Assembly: GCA_023386815.1 (NCBI GenBank)
Contig: JAEWIZ010000022.1
Location: forward strand, 248,001-312,000
Length of the DNA stretch: 64,000 nucleotides
Direction: 5' to 3'
Source of the DNA: Bacillota bacterium
GTDB lineage: Bacteria; Bacillota; Clostridia; Lachnospirales; Lachnospiraceae
Every line of letters starts with the position of its first letter. Position 1 is the stretch's first letter. Under the pieces are notes generated by a model. The model saw only the letters and a program-made list of their open reading frames with translations, was not told the DNA's origin and did no database searches. The position numbers and the translations under genes are program-made. Below are positions 18,328 to 27,654 of this stretch, in pieces.

Positions 18328-19290
18328 TTAATATTTAATACCTTTCCAGTAAATCGGGGTATAAACCTCTGCCATTTTTGGCAACTGAACATCCTTTAAG
18401 GCCCATTTTTTAAATTCTTCAAAGCCGGTACGATCCACAATATATCCAATATGTTCTTTTCCCAGAGGTGCATCCGGGTCGATATAGTGAGCTACATAGT
18501 CATAAGTATTGAGAATGATCTTTACTATGCTATCCTCATCCACCCATTTGATAAAATCCTCACCGAGACGCGGGTTTTTCTTACCAGACCTTCCCATAAT
18601 AGTTAAGCGGTAAAGCTTTTGTTCGCTTCTTGTCCAGGCGCCGGTAGGACAGGCTAGTACACATTCACCGCAACCAATACATTTATCTGCGTAACGTTCT
18701 ACCTTATAATTGACAGTGCTTAATACTCCAACTGATTTTTTCGTACATTTTTTAACACAGGCTCCGCAATTCACGCATCGATCCTTGTCATAGTTCGGCT
18801 CAGTCATTCCCATAATACCAAAATCATGCATTCTGACTTTAGCACAGTCATTGGGACATCCGGTTAAGGCAATCTTAAAATGTAAATCATTCGGAAAAAT
18901 TGCCTTTTCTATCCTCCTGGCAAAAGCTGTTGTATCATAGCAGCCATATGGACAGACACGATTTCCAATGCAGGCTGTAACATTTCTGGTACCTGCTGCA
19001 CTATACCCTTCGCCGGACTTATCCTGATTGATGCCAAGCCCCTCAATAATCGGCTGTAAAATGGCATTCACCTGGGGCATATCCTCGTATCGGATACCTG
19101 GAATCTCAAATCCTTGCCTGCTTGTGATATGTAATGTTCCATTGCCATAGGTCTCTGCAATGTTTTGTAGCAGGGAAAGATATTTTGCCTCCATATGTCC
19201 CCCCGGAACACGAACTCTGGATGCGGTAATTCCTCTTTCCTTTGTTACACGAAAGGCATTTTTCCTAAGCTGTTTTGTATTTAGATCCAT
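18328..19290 (-). CDS. asrC: Anaerobic sulfite reductase subunit C (siroheme)
   Basis: The catalytic subunit that reduces sulfite to sulfide. Siroheme/[4Fe-4S] ligands appear as ACIGNRVCPYGC and LTGCPNDCAKVRMHDFG. Two further ferredoxin motifs are CVNCGACVKKC and CIGCGECVLACP. 320 residues, close to other AsrC. The start is ATG 19290, 8 nt after GAGGGGAG and 16 nt past the asrB stop; a TTG frame extension overlapping asrB is not needed. Works with AsrA and AsrB encoded just upstream. Confidence 0.95.
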   Translation of the reverse strand: MDLNTKQLRKNAFRVTKERGITASRVRVPGGHMEAKYLSLLQNIAETYGNGTLHITSRQGFEIPGIRYEDMPQVNAILQPIIEGLGINQDKSGEGYSAAGTRNVTACIGNRVCPYGCYDTTAFARRIEKAIFPNDLHFKIALTGCPNDCAKVRMHDFGIMGMTEPNYDKDRCVNCGACVKKCTKKSVGVLSTVNYKVERYADKCIGCGECVLACPTGAWTRSEQKLYRLTIMGRSGKKNPRLGEDFIKWVDEDSIVKIILNTYDYVAHYIDPDAPLGKEHIGYIVDRTGFEEFKKWALKDVQLPKMAEVYTPIYWKGIKY

Positions 19291-19306
19291 TATTACCACT
19301 CCCCTC

Positions 19307-20101
19307 TTAATCAATCAGATTTTTGCCTTTTGTGAAGTTAAACACTGGCCCATCCAGACAGACATAGGTATCATCTATTTTACAATGACCACACTTTCCA
19401 ATACCACAGCACATCTTTCTTTCATGGGAGATCCAAATGTTCTCCTCACGAAATCCCTCCTTTAACAGTCCCTGGGTAGTAAAATGCATCATCATAGGCG
19501 GACCCACCACTATGGCTCTCGCCTCCTTAATATTCTTTAGCTTCAACCTAGGTATAAACTCTGTCACCAGACCGATATGGCAGACACTATCCTCCTCTGC
19601 ACAATCCACGGTTAGTATAACTTCCATATTCTTCTTCCAGCGTGCAAAATCCTCGATGAATAAGATATCCTTTGGTGTTTTAAAGCCTGCCACCAGGGTC
19701 ATTCCCTTGACATCCTGTGGATGCTCTGAAAAATACTCTACCACACCACGGACCGGTGATAAGCCGGTGCCTCCGGCAATAACAACTAATTCAGAATGCT
19801 TATAATCGTTTACCTCAAAACCATTTCCATAGGGACCTCGAAGAAATAGTTTATCACCCACATAGCGTTCAAAGATTTCATCCGTAACCTTACCTACCCT
19901 ACGTATGGTAAAATCAATGATTCCCTCACTAATTCCACTGACAGATATCGGTGCCTCTCCGAATTTAGGTATCGAAACCTCAAAAAACTGTCCCGGCTTT
20001 ACTTCCTTTCCCTCGTAAGTCATTCGAAAGGTATACTCAATACAGGTGTGCTTTATTACCTCCTTAATCTCTGATAAAAATGGAATATATTCATTAAACA
20101 T
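19307..20101 (-). CDS. asrB: Anaerobic sulfite reductase subunit B
   Basis: Passes electrons from NAD(P)H through FAD to AsrA/AsrC. The 264-residue protein has the ferredoxin-reductase layout: the flavin domain ending LRGPYGNGF, the nucleotide motif GGTGLSPVRG near residue 107, VVGPPMMMHF, and a C-terminal [2Fe-2S] motif CCGIGKCGHCKID with the last Cys in YVC. The start overlaps the asrA stop by 8 nt and follows GGAGGTG. Confidence 0.95.
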   Translation of the reverse strand: MFNEYIPFLSEIKEVIKHTCIEYTFRMTYEGKEVKPGQFFEVSIPKFGEAPISVSGISEGIIDFTIRRVGKVTDEIFERYVGDKLFLRGPYGNGFEVNDYKHSELVVIAGGTGLSPVRGVVEYFSEHPQDVKGMTLVAGFKTPKDILFIEDFARWKKNMEVILTVDCAEEDSVCHIGLVTEFIPRLKLKNIKEARAIVVGPPMMMHFTTQGLLKEGFREENIWISHERKMCCGIGKCGHCKIDDTYVCLDGPVFNFTKGKNLID

Positions 20102-21110
20102 TCTTCTTCACCTCCGCCATGGCTCCCTCCAGCTTATTGATACAATTGGAGAAGGAGATATATTCTGGACAAACATCATCGCATCTTCCGCAGCCTACGC
20201 ACATATGATAACCAAAGCGTTTCTTATAATCATATACCTTATGAAGTACTTTAAATCTCATACGTTCACCGTTCTTTTTACGGTATGCACCCCCACCGGC
20301 AACCTCTGTATAGCCATCCACCATACAGGAGGCAGCTACTCTTCGTCTTTCGCCCACCTTACCATTATCCGTATAAAAGACATCCTGCATGGTAAAACAG
20401 GTACAAGTAGGGCAGACGAAGTTACAACGACCGCAATTAATGCATCGGCTATCATACTCCTTCCACATCTTAGATTTCAAGATATCAATTGTCAGTCCTT
20501 CCGGAATATTGACCTGTACATTATTTTCTCTTACATAGGAAGGCACTACCTCCAGTTCCTTCTCACTTTGATCTGAGAATAGCTCCTCCCATTCCGGTAA
20601 TTTATTGTCAATGCGATAGCCTTTCTTGTAAGGTTCTATTGCAGCATCGTAGGAATCAATCTGATTCGTTCCCATAGAAACACAAAAGCAATTTTCATAG
20701 GAATGCTCACACCCTATTAAGATGAATTTAACCTTATCTCTTACTCTTTTATAATAATAATCTTCAAAGCCATTGTTTAAATAAATTTCATCCAATCGCT
20801 TTACTGCATGAAGGTCACAGCTTCGCAAGAAGATAATTGCACCTTTTTTTGGCCCCTCTGCCTCCTTGACCTCATCTTCTGTGAAATAAAACAGAGTCTG
20901 GGATATTGGCAGCAGAATTTCTTTCATGGAAAAATCAGATTTTTGATCAAACGCGATTTCATCTATATCCGAAATTTCACTATAGCGAATGGAATCCGTA
21001 TCAGAGAAGGCTCCTCTTCCGACCAGACACTTTGGCGCATAAATTGCATAGTCTTTGCCCCAGGTTTTAAATATATGATCAATACCAGCTTTTTCTATAT
21101 AATAACCCAT
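20094..21110 (-). CDS. asrA: Anaerobic sulfite reductase subunit A
   Basis: An electron-transfer subunit with two [4Fe-4S] clusters: CINCGRCNFVCPTCTC around residue 221 and CVGCGRCDDVCP around 304. 338 residues, as in Salmonella and clostridial AsrA. ATG follows AGGAGG at 7 nt. It is 2 nt downstream of the FNT channel gene, so the order channel-A-B-C-hemerythrin is one transcription unit. Confidence 0.95.
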   Translation of the reverse strand: MGYYIEKAGIDHIFKTWGKDYAIYAPKCLVGRGAFSDTDSIRYSEISDIDEIAFDQKSDFSMKEILLPISQTLFYFTEDEVKEAEGPKKGAIIFLRSCDLHAVKRLDEIYLNNGFEDYYYKRVRDKVKFILIGCEHSYENCFCVSMGTNQIDSYDAAIEPYKKGYRIDNKLPEWEELFSDQSEKELEVVPSYVRENNVQVNIPEGLTIDILKSKMWKEYDSRCINCGRCNFVCPTCTCFTMQDVFYTDNGKVGERRRVAASCMVDGYTEVAGGGAYRKKNGERMRFKVLHKVYDYKKRFGYHMCVGCGRCDDVCPEYISFSNCINKLEGAMAEVKKNV

Positions 21111-21112
21111 GC

Positions 21113-21904
21113 TTAAGCCTCCTGATTTTGGGAGGCTTTGGCCTCCTGATTCCTAGATATCATATAATAAGGGACTGCTAACCCGGCGATAGCGCCGATC
21201 ATATTTCCCAGTGATACTACGAAAATGTTATAAAAGTATCCTGTGATTGAAATATCAGAAGAAAGTGGTGATAGTATAGAAACTGTTAAAAGCGTCATAT
21301 TAGCCACACTATGTTCATATCCACTGGTAATAAAGGCAAATAAGCACCAGAAAACCATAATCAACTTACCGCTTTCGGACTTACACCGAAACCCACTCCA
21401 AATAGCCAGGCATACCAGCATATTACATAAGATAGCTCTCGTAAACAGAGGCAGCAGCGCCATATTCATTTTAACCGCAGAAGCAGCTGCTATAAATTCA
21501 CCAGTTGCACCCTTGGTAAGTCCTGTCCCCTGAAATATAAGAGCAAGTATAATTGCACCCAACCAGTTACCAAGAAAACAAACCATCCATAGTTTTAAGG
21601 TTTCTGGCCAACTTACCGTCTTACCCAGAGCACCAACCGTCATCACAAAATTGTTGCCGGTAAATAGCTCTGCACCTGCAATAATAACCAGGCTGAGTGC
21701 GATTCCAAAAGAAAGCCCCATCACAATTTTAACGTATGGCTGCCCTTCCAGCATTCCACCTATGGTAAAGATCAGTAGGATTCCAAATCCCACAAAGACT
21801 CCTGCCAAGATGGTCGCTAGAAAATAGCCAATTGGATTTCTCTTTAAAAAATCTGTCTTCAATCTTGAAGAATTCATAACCGCTGCTATTTCTTCAAAAA
21901 ACAT
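21113..21904 (-). CDS. Formate/nitrite-type channel, probable hydrosulfide channel (HSC)
   Basis: A pentameric FNT-family channel: six membrane segments, GNWLGAIILA in the middle and GYEHSVANM carrying the central His (about 196), as in FocA. In Clostridioides difficile an FNT protein (FNT3/HSC) encoded with asrABC conducts HS-, the product of sulfite reduction. The same linkage here suggests sulfide export, but formate or nitrite cannot be excluded. Several in-frame ATGs exist; 21904 (8 nt after AAAGGGG) is preferred and 21922 or 21943 are alternatives. First gene of the asr operon. Confidence 0.88.
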   Translation of the reverse strand: MFFEEIAAVMNSSRLKTDFLKRNPIGYFLATILAGVFVGFGILLIFTIGGMLEGQPYVKIVMGLSFGIALSLVIIAGAELFTGNNFVMTVGALGKTVSWPETLKLWMVCFLGNWLGAIILALIFQGTGLTKGATGEFIAAASAVKMNMALLPLFTRAILCNMLVCLAIWSGFRCKSESGKLIMVFWCLFAFITSGYEHSVANMTLLTVSILSPLSSDISITGYFYNIFVVSLGNMIGAIAGLAVPYYMISRNQEAKASQNQEA

Positions 21905-21943
21905 AAGCATTTCCCCTTTCATAACACCCTTTTCACGTTTCAT

Positions 21944-22182
21944 TTTTCATTTTGTTATTATTTTAACACTTAAACCCATTGCTCTTTTACTACTAGTTCA
22001 TCATACTCTATTTCATAATTTCATTCTGTAGCTATAGCAACAGATGAGTAAAATCTGATCCTACCATAGCTATTAATGCAATAGTAATAGTTAAATATAA
22101 TAGTTACAGTTGTAAAATATAATCCTTGCTCATGTAATCCTTATTCATGTAATCCTATAATTGTAATCGTTATCAATGAGCA
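21944..22182. other. AT-rich spacer upstream of the asr operon
   Basis: No gene seen. It must hold the asr promoter. The segment 22108-22162 repeats TGTAATCCTTG/TATTCATGTAATCC-like words two to three times; the meaning is unclear. Confidence 0.3.
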
Positions 22183-22184
22183 AT

Positions 22185-22234
22185 AAAAAAGACGCATTGA
22201 ATAACTAAATCTATTGTTAGTTATTCAACACGTC
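22185..22234 (-). terminator. Terminator of the DUF438 gene
   Basis: GACG-CA-TTGAATAACTAA pairs with TTAGTTATTCAA-CA-CGTC. The minus strand continues into six T. Confidence 0.8.
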
Positions 22235-22353
22235 CCATTATTTAAGCTTTAAGTATCAAAAGTCACAATTATCTGCAACCATAAATCTGTGTGAATATAT
22301 ATTTCAATGGCGCAGACCACCATCAATGACTACTGTATTTGAATTCTTTTCAT

Positions 22354-23583
22354 TTATTCTGACACCAATCTCTTTTCCCCAGTGAGTGCCTGAATCGGGG
22401 CAATATCCTGGGTGAACTCTACCACTCCCAGAAATTCTCCATTTTTATCTCTAACTGCAAAGTACCGAATTGAGACATATCGATCACCCATCTTAATCCA
22501 GAAGTCTTCGTGATCCTTCTTACCTGACTTAAGATCTTCAACAATCTGTTCCACAATATGAACACTTGCCGGCGGGTGACAATTCTTTACCTCTCTTCCT
22601 ATGACTGCCTTGGTACGAGGAAAGATTCTCTCGCTGCCATTTGTAAAGTACTTTACAATTCCATCTTTGTCTACGAACGTAATATCAACCGGTAAGGTAT
22701 CTAACATTGCTTCCAGCTCAACCTTGGAGAAAATTCCGGTCTCGAATTTTAAGAAGCCTTCACTTGCCGGCTCTTCACCCTGATTCTTGGCCTTCTCTTC
22801 TACATTTACTCGTACCGGCTGCCACTCCTGCTTTGGTTCATAGAGGCAAAAGCCAATATCTGCACTTTCTTTCGCAACCTTAAGCCACTCATCTTCATCC
22901 AAAGTATCCAGTACCATGGGAAAAAGGATATTTTCTTCTTTAAAGATCATTTCCTCTACTCTGCTAAGAGCATGCTCTACTCGTTCAGCAATAAATTCTT
23001 TACTTTCTTTATTGTCCTTGACGATTTTAAGAGCACTTTTTAATTCTTCTCGGATCTCATCATCAACACCCCACATTACCTTTGGAGGAGCAGTGATTTT
23101 GTACTTCTCCATATAAGGGAAGAGAAGATTTTCCTTTCTCAGATAATGCTTATCAATTTCCCAAAGTTTAGTGAGCTCTGCAAACAATTCATTAAGTTGA
23201 TCTTCTGTTCCCTCGTTGCAATAGCTTTCCAGCTTAGGTCTGATTCCTTTTTTCATTAAACGCTCTAATGCCCGGTTTTCAGCCTTAAAGGTAAATACCG
23301 GATGTCCTGGAACATCCTCTTCCTTTTCCGGACGATGAATTAATTCAATCGATCCTTTAAATACAGCTGCATGCACATCGCAGAGTCTTTGAACCTCTTC
23401 AATCGGCATACCTTCTTTGATCAGTTCGTTTTCCATTGCAGATATTTCCGTTGCTGAGACCCCATCGATTAATTCACCGAAGCGCTCCTTCACTTCTTCT
23501 GCACTTTTTCCATTATGAAGCTCAAGAATCAGTTCTTTTAATACCTTTTGCCGGTATTCTCGATTGTTGATGTACTCACTCAT
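22354..23583 (-). CDS. DUF438 domain protein with hemerythrin and PAS domains
   Basis: 409 residues in three parts: an N-terminal DUF438 domain (about 1-75, ending LCDVHAAVFKGSIE), a hemerythrin-like four-helix domain (about 85-240 with HPVF, HYLRKENLLFPYME and EENILFPM ligand motifs) and a C-terminal PAS domain (about 290-400, DITFVDKDGIVKYF to VVEFTQDI). The set suggests a sensor of O2, NO or redox state with no output domain of its own. ATG follows AGGAGG. A DUF1858 protein, a domain often found with DUF438, is encoded at 29204-29437. Confidence 0.9.
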   Translation of the reverse strand: MSEYINNREYRQKVLKELILELHNGKSAEEVKERFGELIDGVSATEISAMENELIKEGMPIEEVQRLCDVHAAVFKGSIELIHRPEKEEDVPGHPVFTFKAENRALERLMKKGIRPKLESYCNEGTEDQLNELFAELTKLWEIDKHYLRKENLLFPYMEKYKITAPPKVMWGVDDEIREELKSALKIVKDNKESKEFIAERVEHALSRVEEMIFKEENILFPMVLDTLDEDEWLKVAKESADIGFCLYEPKQEWQPVRVNVEEKAKNQGEEPASEGFLKFETGIFSKVELEAMLDTLPVDITFVDKDGIVKYFTNGSERIFPRTKAVIGREVKNCHPPASVHIVEQIVEDLKSGKKDHEDFWIKMGDRYVSIRYFAVRDKNGEFLGVVEFTQDIAPIQALTGEKRLVSE

Positions 23584-23819
23584 ACAGTTATCCTCCTAAC
23601 GTAGATAAATTCAGTGACACAGGAATGAACCTGCCTTATTAAGTATCTTTGTAACTATCATAAGTCTATAACAAACCGTTATAAAATATCCAATTGCACA
23701 ATGAAGTTTAGCTTAACACTGAAATAAATCTATATCCTAACGTTATGAATTTAACCTGATCCTTCGCATTCCACTCATACTTTTACTTCTTAATCAGCCA
23801 TCACGCTGCAACGATTCTA

Positions 23820-25157
23820 TTACTTTATCTTACTTTTATTCTTTCTATAATAGAAATATCCCGCTGCAATAATTGCAAAACAAATTAAGAAGTAATAAGG
23901 AAATAACGGATGTGTTATACTACCGGACAATATAACCAAGGAACCAATGGTAGCCAGAACCGGTATCACATAACCCTTCCAAATACCCTTGATCGTACCT
24001 TTTTTGGTTAAACGCATTACCGTTACATAAAGCACAATATAATTTAAATAACTAACACCTATGGCAATCTCTGATACATCGCCTCTCATAGCGAACTTTT
24101 GTGTTAAATAATGAATCAACATCCAGATAAGAGAAAGCACATAAGCAAAAATCGCAGAATTAACCGGCATTCCCCCCAGATTCTCATTCTCTTTCTTTAA
24201 CCAGGAGCTGCCAGGCACCATGTTACGAAGTGCCAAGGAATATGGCATACGGATAAAACCAAGTACCAAACCATTCACAGTTCCCAGAACTGATACAACC
24301 ACAAAGGTAAGGATCACCTTTCCACCCACATTACCAAATAAGAGGTTCGCAGCTGAAAATACAGACGCATCTCCCTGCTCCATTACCGTATCCGGTCCGA
24401 TAAATGAGGTGATTCCAACAAAATATGCAATATAGATTATCAGAATTACCAATGGGGATATGGTAAGTGCTAAAGGCAGATTTCTCTTGCTATTTTTAAT
24501 TTCATGACAAATTGAAGTAGATACAATCCAGCCGTCAAAGGAAAAGGCAATTGGAGCGAACGCTGCCACCCAGCCAAAAGAACTGGTAGCAGCCTTAAAG
24601 GTTTGAATATCTCCTGCAACAAATTCACCGGGTTTTCCAAAAATCAAACCTGCGATTGCAATAATAATAAGTGGAAGCATCTTAATTACCATGGATGCAT
24701 TCTGGAAATATCCGCCCAGTTTTGCTGATAGCATATTTACAATAAATAAGACAGTCATACTAATGACACCAATGAAAACAGTTTTTTCTAAGGTAAATTC
24801 CAATCCAAATAATTGGCAGATATAGATACCAACTACCCAGGCAACGACTGCTGTTAGGGTTGGTAGGTATAGGAAGGTTTGAAACCATCCAAAGGCACTG
24901 GACGGGCCGATACCCACGAATTCCTCTGTGTAAGCGATTAACCCACCGGGTTTATCCGTTAAATTAGCCAACTGAGAAATAGCCAAACATCCAAACACAA
25001 TTGCGATTGCTGCCACTACAAAGATAATAATACCTAATAATACATTACCCCCAGTATAACCTAACACATTGTCTGCTTTAAAAAATATACCCGATCCAAT
25101 AACAACGCCAGTGATCATGGTAATCGCAGTAAATAAACCGTATCTCCTCTTCTCCAT
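23820..25157 (-). CDS. APC-family amino acid permease
   Basis: A secondary transporter with about twelve membrane helices in 445 residues. It opens with RRYGLFTAITMITGVVIGSGIFF, the glycine-rich helix 1 that binds substrate in the APC fold. The FAFSFDGW-like motif (PIAFSFDGWIVSTS) in helix 6 is typical of the LAT/SteT amino acid exchanger group. The ATG 25157 follows AAGGAAGG at 7 nt; a GTG 45 nt upstream has no site. Substrate unknown. Single gene. Confidence 0.88.
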   Translation of the reverse strand: MEKRRYGLFTAITMITGVVIGSGIFFKADNVLGYTGGNVLLGIIIFVVAAIAIVFGCLAISQLANLTDKPGGLIAYTEEFVGIGPSSAFGWFQTFLYLPTLTAVVAWVVGIYICQLFGLEFTLEKTVFIGVISMTVLFIVNMLSAKLGGYFQNASMVIKMLPLIIIAIAGLIFGKPGEFVAGDIQTFKAATSSFGWVAAFAPIAFSFDGWIVSTSICHEIKNSKRNLPLALTISPLVILIIYIAYFVGITSFIGPDTVMEQGDASVFSAANLLFGNVGGKVILTFVVVSVLGTVNGLVLGFIRMPYSLALRNMVPGSSWLKKENENLGGMPVNSAIFAYVLSLIWMLIHYLTQKFAMRGDVSEIAIGVSYLNYIVLYVTVMRLTKKGTIKGIWKGYVIPVLATIGSLVILSGSITHPLFPYYFLICFAIIAAGYFYYRKNKSKIK

Positions 25158-25389
25158 AAAACGCCCTTCCTTTTGTGTATTAGTTGAGTTATGAAAAGCC
25201 ACCTTTATAACTTCTCATAGCTGGCACATTTTGTGCCTTTCACCAATCATTAAGGCTTCAATACTTTGATCCTTTAATGTGATGATATAACTCTCCTAAT
25301 ATACCATTTTTTTTGCATAAATACAAGACGTTTTATAACTGTCAGATATATCTTTCATAACTACACAGAATATTAATGACAACAGATCA

Positions 25390-26040
25390 TTAATCCTCTT
25401 CTAATCCAATCAAATAAGCCTTAATCGGAGCTGCTTCTGCTCCTATGATGTTAAGTGGTGCGGCGGATAAGAAATATTCTCCTTCCTCCACATCCTTTAA
25501 CTGCAAACCTTCCAGGATGTGAATCCCCTTTTGCATAAGCTGCAAGTGTGTTTCATGTCCCGGCTGTGCACGTTCAACTCCAAGAGCATCAATTCCGACA
25601 CCTTTGATCTTCTTCTCTGCCAGGTAAGCCGCTCCACTTTTTTCAAGATAGATAAAATTGTTCTCCAGAATATCTTCAAAGGAATTTTTTGTCTTAAATA
25701 GAAGAAACTCTCCTTCTTCCACCGGCTTATTCTTTAAATCAGCTTCTGTGATCTTCTCTTCTACAGAAGTTAGATCCAGTACTCTGCACTTCGTAACCAT
25801 TTCTCTCCACTCAAGGGTCTCCATGGTATTCCCCCCGGGAATCATATGCAGGGTACGATCCATATGGGTTCCTGTATGAAGATTCATATGAATACGGCTC
25901 TCATAGGCTTTCGATGTGGTAAAATCAGACTGCACCTCAAGGATCGGTCTTTTCTCTTCTTTTCCGTTATAAACCGGCATCTCATGATAAATCGGCATAG
26001 ATATATCATAAATTTTATCTAAATTAATTTTCATTTTCAT
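25390..26040 (-). CDS. Cyclase-family metal hydrolase (kynurenine formamidase-like)
   Basis: Belongs to the cyclase/formamidase family (PF04199). It carries DISMPIYHEMPVY near the start, HTGTHMDRTLHMIPGG (the Mn/Zn-binding HxGTHxD motif) and GVGIDALGVE near the middle. The substrate may be an N-formyl aromatic amine or another amide; nothing nearby points to tryptophan breakdown. ATG 26040 lies 9 nt after GGAG; ATGs at 26055 and 26034 are alternatives. It ends 188 nt before the permease ATG. Confidence 0.88.
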   Translation of the reverse strand: MKMKINLDKIYDISMPIYHEMPVYNGKEEKRPILEVQSDFTTSKAYESRIHMNLHTGTHMDRTLHMIPGGNTMETLEWREMVTKCRVLDLTSVEEKITEADLKNKPVEEGEFLLFKTKNSFEDILENNFIYLEKSGAAYLAEKKIKGVGIDALGVERAQPGHETHLQLMQKGIHILEGLQLKDVEEGEYFLSAAPLNIIGAEAAPIKAYLIGLEED

Positions 26041-26102
26041 CTCAAATTTCTCCATTCTTGTTATATTTTGTAAGTAATACAGGAATTATAACACAGAATG
26101 CC

Positions 26103-27608
26103 TTATATATTCCACCATTTACGTCCATCCTTCGCTAATAATTCAAAGGCCTTCACCGGACCCATGGAACCGGCATCGTAGTTTGGAAAACTATTTCTTC
26201 TATGCTCTCGGTATTGAATCAGTCGATCCGTTGCCGTCCAGGCAGACTCTACTTCGTCCCATCTGGAGAACAGTGTTGCATCTCCTCGCAGAATATCAAA
26301 AATCAGTCTCTCGTATGCTTCCGGGGTGTTACCCTGCATTGGATTATAGTAGCTGGTATCCATCTTCGTTGGAACAATTCCGTTATGACTCGAAAAATCC
26401 TTTGTATTAAATTGAAAGAATACACCTACACTGGGCTGTATACGAAGTACCAATAAATTCGGCTCTTGTATATCCTGATCTTTGAAATATAATATATTTG
26501 GTAGTGACTTAAACTGAATTACAATTTCTGCGGAGCTTGTAGCAAGCCGTTTCCCAGTTCTAATATAGAAGGGGGTACCCGCCCACCGAAAATTATTAAG
26601 ATGCAGCTTCATAGCCACAAAAGTCTCGGTCTCCGAGTTACTGGGTACATTCTCTTCTTCCCGATACCCTGGCACTGGTACACCATCAATCATACCCTTC
26701 CCATATTGGCCAAATACCACATTGTTTTTCAGATACTCTGGAGTAAATTCCTCAATCGCCTCCAAGACCTTCTGTTTTTCCGTACGGATAGAATCCATCT
26801 TCAAGTTAATCGGCGGTTCCATTGCCACTAGCGTAAGAATCTGAAGAATATGATTTTGAAGCATATCCCGCATGGTACCTGCCTGCTCAAAATATCCACC
26901 TCTGGTTCCAACTCCCAGCTTCTCTGATAAGGATATTTGAACATTATCAATAAATCGGTTATTCCATAGGGATTCAAATATGGAATTGCCAAAGCGAAGC
27001 ACCATAATATTTTGTATCATTTCCTTACCCAGATAATGATCAATACGATAAATACTTTTCTCCGGGAATACCTCATTGATCTTATCATTTAATGCCCTTG
27101 CTGTCTTTAAATCCTTTCCAAAGGGCTTTTCAATTACCAGTCTGGTCCAGGTGTCTTTCTTTACTGCCATATCACTTGCTTGTAAGCCTTGAACGATGGT
27201 CTCAAAATACTCCGGCGCCACTGCAAGATAATACACCCGGTTGCCACCGCTTTTTACCGTCGTATCCAGTTGATCTAAATACAGCTTCAGCTCGTTAAAT
27301 CCTGATAAATTTGTGAAGTCAAATTTATAGTAGTGTATCATATCCTGAAGCCTAGACCATATCGCTTCATCAATTTTATTCCGAGAGAACTTTGTAATTG
27401 CGTTACGAACATCGTTTAAATATTCCTCTTCTGTCTTATCTCTTCTTCCAACAGCCACAATCGCAAAATGCTCAGGAATCAGCTGATCCCGAATCAAATT
27501 ATATATGGCAGGCATAAGTTTTCTATGAGTTAAGTCACCCGTACCTCCAAATATCACCATTATCGCTGATAGGTCTTGTGATAATTGATCGTTGTTATCC
27601 ATTCTCAT
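26103..27608 (-). CDS. zwf: Glucose-6-phosphate 1-dehydrogenase
   Basis: Oxidises glucose 6-phosphate to 6-phosphogluconolactone, yielding NADPH. The coenzyme motif IFGGTGDLTHRKLMPAIYN is near residue 17 and the active-site RIDHYLGKE near 185. YIRTGKRLATSS follows in the C-terminal domain, which ends SMGPVKAFELL. 501 residues from ATG 27608, 7 nt after AGGAGG; the longer frame would overlap gnd. It lies 46 nt after gnd and is probably co-transcribed. No lactonase gene is seen between them. Confidence 0.95.
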   Translation of the reverse strand: MRMDNNDQLSQDLSAIMVIFGGTGDLTHRKLMPAIYNLIRDQLIPEHFAIVAVGRRDKTEEEYLNDVRNAITKFSRNKIDEAIWSRLQDMIHYYKFDFTNLSGFNELKLYLDQLDTTVKSGGNRVYYLAVAPEYFETIVQGLQASDMAVKKDTWTRLVIEKPFGKDLKTARALNDKINEVFPEKSIYRIDHYLGKEMIQNIMVLRFGNSIFESLWNNRFIDNVQISLSEKLGVGTRGGYFEQAGTMRDMLQNHILQILTLVAMEPPINLKMDSIRTEKQKVLEAIEEFTPEYLKNNVVFGQYGKGMIDGVPVPGYREEENVPSNSETETFVAMKLHLNNFRWAGTPFYIRTGKRLATSSAEIVIQFKSLPNILYFKDQDIQEPNLLVLRIQPSVGVFFQFNTKDFSSHNGIVPTKMDTSYYNPMQGNTPEAYERLIFDILRGDATLFSRWDEVESAWTATDRLIQYREHRRNSFPNYDAGSMGPVKAFELLAKDGRKWWNI

Positions 27609-27654
27609 ACTCTGCCCTCCTCTTTCTTTCATAATAACTATCTTTTTACCAGAC

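Noticed and set aside
25372..25393. ATTAATGA/TCATTAAT inverted repeat at the end of the cyclase gene
   Set aside because: It is AT-rich, overlaps the stop codon and has no T-run; likely chance.
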